A DNA stretch of 64,000 nt, taken from the NCBI GenBank assembly GCA_017519885.1, contig JAFWRO010000044.1, forward strand, positions 6,578 to 70,577, given 5' to 3'. Numbering within the stretch: position 1 is the stretch's first letter; every line of letters starts with the position of its first letter. Shown here piece after piece: positions 62,317-64,000 of the stretch. The DNA is from Liminaster sp017519885 (lineage in GTDB: Bacteria; Bacteroidota; Bacteroidia; Bacteroidales; UBA3663). The translations under genes were made by a program, and so were the position numbers. The notes under the pieces are model-generated. The model ran no database searches. It saw nothing but the letters and a program-made list of their open reading frames with translations, and was not told the origin of the DNA.

Positions 62317-62318
62317 AA

Positions 62319-63455
62319 TTAATGTTCCACGATGCCAGTACCGATGATGAACGAGCCAAAGGCGGCATAGGTGCTGATTTCACGAGGCTGCGAGATGTAT
62401 TCCTCATAACTGCCCTTGATGCCAATGCTGCTGCAATCGATGAGGTTGTAGCCGCCATCACTATTGCGCACCGCCTTGCGAACAATACCTTGATAGGCAC
62501 GATCAACCACAGGCTGATACTCGCTGGCAGGAATATAACCCTTGTTGATGGCTGTCTGAAGCAGATAAATGAACATCGCAGAGCCAGATGTCTCATTCCA
62601 GTTACCCTCCTCATTGGGTTTATCGACGACCTGACACCAGAGCCCAGTATGAGAATCCTGACAGTCTTTCAGCCCTTGGCAAAGGTGGTGCAGAGCATCC
62701 ATCAATTGCTCTCGTCCCGGTTCTTCTTCTGGCAAATAGTCGAAAACATCGGCCAATAATACTGCACCCCAGCCCAATCCTTCACTCCAAACCTCGGGCG
62801 AGTGGGTTTCTTCCTGCTTAGCCCAACTGCCCTTGCCTTGCTCTGCCCAACCATGATAGAACAAGCCATCGGGACGACCACAGAGCTGAACCAAGCCTTG
62901 AATCTGACGAACAACCTCGGCAAAATCCTCAGGATGCCCCATCGTCTTGGCATAGCGGGCCAAAAATATTTGTCCCATAAACACACCATCGACCCAAAGT
63001 TGCGGAATAGTGACAGAGTGATAGAAGATGCCATACGCATTGCGTGGATAGTTGTCGAAGCCACGCCTGATAGTTTCGGCTGCACGAGCATAGCGCTGCT
63101 CACCAGTAAGTTCGTAAAGCAAGAGGCAGGCATAGCCTGGCAAGAAGTTGTCAAGTGCCCGAGGTGTGAACCCTAGCACTCGGCCTTCAGCATCGACATT
63201 CTGGTCAACGTAGCGGCGCACATAGTTCAAGTAAGTCGAATCGTTGGTCAACCTCCACAGTTTTTCCATGGCAAACATAATGTAGCCAGCCTGCCAGGTG
63301 AAATGATTGTTTTGTTTACCCCATCGGATGACATCGGGATCAGGATGATTGATAATGAAACTCGTTGCCACCTCCTCAGAGTAGATCCGGGAAGCTGCTG
63401 TAGCATTCGTTAGGCACAACGTAAATGCGATAGCAAGAAGAGAACGTATGCGCAT
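62319..63455 (-). CDS. GH105 unsaturated rhamnogalacturonyl hydrolase
   Basis: A 378-residue exported (alpha/alpha)6-barrel enzyme (signal peptide MRIRSLLAIAFTLCLTNATA) of family GH105 (YteR/YesR-like). It removes the unsaturated uronic acid left at the non-reducing end by pectin/rhamnogalacturonan lyases, using vinyl-ether hydration. The catalytic Asp is probably Asp156 in PQLWVDGVFMGQIF. FTWQAGYIMFAMEKLW near 52, LCGRPDGLFYHGW, WSEGLGWGAVLLADVF and NETSGSAMFIYLLQ line the groove. It would act on products of the PL11 lyase at 47-50 kb, although the genes are 13 kb apart. It stands alone with its own -7 box. Confidence 0.93.
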   Translation of the reverse strand: MRIRSLLAIAFTLCLTNATAASRIYSEEVATSFIINHPDPDVIRWGKQNNHFTWQAGYIMFAMEKLWRLTNDSTYLNYVRRYVDQNVDAEGRVLGFTPRALDNFLPGYACLLLYELTGEQRYARAAETIRRGFDNYPRNAYGIFYHSVTIPQLWVDGVFMGQIFLARYAKTMGHPEDFAEVVRQIQGLVQLCGRPDGLFYHGWAEQGKGSWAKQEETHSPEVWSEGLGWGAVLLADVFDYLPEEEPGREQLMDALHHLCQGLKDCQDSHTGLWCQVVDKPNEEGNWNETSGSAMFIYLLQTAINKGYIPASEYQPVVDRAYQGIVRKAVRNSDGGYNLIDCSSIGIKGSYEEYISQPREISTYAAFGSFIIGTGIVEH

Positions 63456-63484
63456 AATACAGATTGATTAATGTGATTGCGCGA

Positions 63485-63492
63485 CAAAGATA
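63485..63492 (-). promoter_or_regulatory. -7 box (TATCTTTG) for the GH105 gene
   Basis: On the minus strand TATCTTTG matches TAnnTTTG, 30 bp before the GH105 ATG. No clear -33 element. Confidence 0.5.
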
Positions 63493-63608
63493 CACATTAT
63501 TTAATTATAAAAGACATTTTAATAGTAGATTTTTAGGATTTGGCGTTAATATGTATGATGATTGACGCATTTTCGTACTTCCACAACAAAAATATAGGAA
63601 TAAAAAAA

Positions 63609-63637
63609 GAGACCCGAGTTAAAATAACTCGAGTCTC
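63609..63637 (-). terminator. rRNA operon terminator
   Basis: GAGAC-C-CGAGTTA (63609-63621) pairs with TAACTCG-A-GTCTC (63625-63637), one mismatch, three-base loop. On the minus strand it is followed by TTTTTTTATT. It lies just past the 5S gene. Confidence 0.9.
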
Positions 63638-63642
63638 ATGTA

Positions 63643-63750
63643 AGGTGGCGGCTTCCTACTCTCCCACTTTCGCAGTACCATCGGCGTTACAAGGTTTAAC
63701 TTCTCTGTTCGGAATGGTAAGAGGTGGAGCCCTTGTGCTATAACCGCCTT
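63643..63750 (-). rRNA. rrf: 5S ribosomal RNA
   Basis: On the minus strand the sequence starts AAGGCGGTTATAGCACAAGG and ends GTAGGAAGCCGCCACC, with the conserved CCGAACAGAGAAGTTAA loop in the middle. The ends GGCGG and CCGCC close helix I. Length of about 108 is normal; exact ends are estimated within a few bases. Confidence 0.95.
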
Positions 63751-63777
63751 ATTTTAAAGTCTTATGTTTGACTAATG

Positions 63778-63848
63778 TTGCTGTACCAGGACTCGAACCC
63801 AGACTAAGAGAACCAGAATCTCGCGTGCTACCATTACACCATACAGCA
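63778..63848 (-). tRNA. tRNA-Gln (anticodon CTG) between 23S and 5S
   Basis: On the minus strand a 71-base cloverleaf can be drawn: acceptor TGCTGTA/TACAGCA (perfect), D-arm GTGTAATGGTAGCAC, anticodon loop TTCTGGT with CTG, and T-arm CTGGG-TTCGAGT-CCTGG. The discriminator is A and CCA is not encoded. Stem and loop details match glutamine tRNAs. It sits in the 23S-5S spacer, in the same orientation. Confidence 0.9.
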
Positions 63849-63939
63849 GTCTTGACATATTCGAAAAGTTTTAAGAGATCGGTAGATCTTTTGTCTATAG
63901 TTACTATAGTGAATATAGTGACTATAAAGTCTTTTTTTG

Positions 63940-64000
63940 AAAGAAGTGTTCGGGTGATTAGTATTGCTCGGCTGAACACATCGCTGTGCGTACACCTGCA
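63940..64000 (-). rRNA. rrl: 23S ribosomal RNA, 3' end (partial)
   Basis: The last bases of the window, read on the minus strand, are GCAGGTGTACGCACAGCGAT, then GTGTTCAGCCGAGCAATACT and AATCACCCGAACACTTC, the conserved 3' end of Bacteroidetes 23S rRNA. The rest of the gene lies beyond the right edge. The 3' boundary is approximate. The spacer 63849-63939 contains ACTATA/TATAGT inverted repeats that may form a processing stem. Confidence 0.93.

Noticed and set aside
61862..62347. Arg/Ser-rich repeat proteins encoded in array 2
   Set aside because: The 14-codon frame arises from the 42-bp period; a stop codon interrupts unit 6, changes between units are mostly non-synonymous, and no start context or family match is seen.

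Overview
The window is a chromosomal segment of a member of the Bacteroidales, possibly Prevotellaceae or a close relative. Several features point there: paired SusC/SusD-type transporters, a SusR-like one-component regulator, promoters of the TTTG/TTG-N19-22-TAnnTTTG type, an almost total lack of Shine-Dalgarno sites, the type IX secretion protein SprA with a Plug homologue (DUF5103), a long three-domain IspG, and methylmalonyl-CoA decarboxylase subunits. Genus and species cannot be fixed from the sequence alone. No phage, transposase or CRISPR array was seen.

Layout. (1) 1-18.5 kb is a beta-glucan utilisation region read mostly on the minus strand: a SusR-like regulator, SusC, SusD, a three-module surface glycan-binding lipoprotein, a BACON-GH16 beta-glucanase and a GH3 beta-glucosidase broken by a frameshift. 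A second minus-strand unit follows (GH63-like hydrolase, GH5 endoglucanase, DUF5107 protein running off the left edge). Between the two lie two small plus-strand genes (DUF1801, ClbS/DfsB-like). Together these would bind a beta-glucan at the surface, cut it, import it and hydrolyse it to glucose. (2) 18.7-22.3 kb carries an acyl-CoA synthetase and class I fumarase on the plus strand. (3) 22.4-31.7 kb is a tight minus-strand run: galE, T9SS Plug-like protein, rpoN, PAP2-like membrane protein, purE, ispG and a GH2 hydrolase. (4) 31.9-55.2 kb is a plus-strand run: sprA, pheT, yebC, three methylmalonyl-CoA decarboxylase subunits (alpha, OadG-like, biotin carrier; no beta subunit here), an LptF/LptG permease, a PL11 rhamnogalacturonan lyase, an aminotransferase, PBP1A, an aquaporin and a P-loop/CYTH fusion. 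(5) 55.3-60.7 kb on the minus strand has a polysaccharide deacetylase-SGNH fusion and an ECF sigma / DUF4974 anti-sigma-like / STN TonB-receptor module. (6) 60.9-63.5 kb has free-methionine-R-sulfoxide reductase and a GH105 hydrolase, convergent across about 970 bp filled by two tandem arrays of 41-42 bp units. (7) The right edge is the distal end of a minus-strand rRNA operon: 23S 3' end, tRNA-Gln(CTG), 5S, terminator.

The least explained structure is the pair of adjacent but unrelated 41/42-bp arrays at 61.36-62.23 kb, each unit built around an inverted repeat. A second theme is a family of 7-11 bp tandem arrays, each with its own unit, sitting in gene junctions (2.8, 7.8, 9.0-9.2, 13.2, 22.3 and 27.1 kb). 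Other points of interest are duplicated putative operator motifs before susC, sprA and the Plug-like gene separated only by galE, and a tRNA gene between 23S and 5S.
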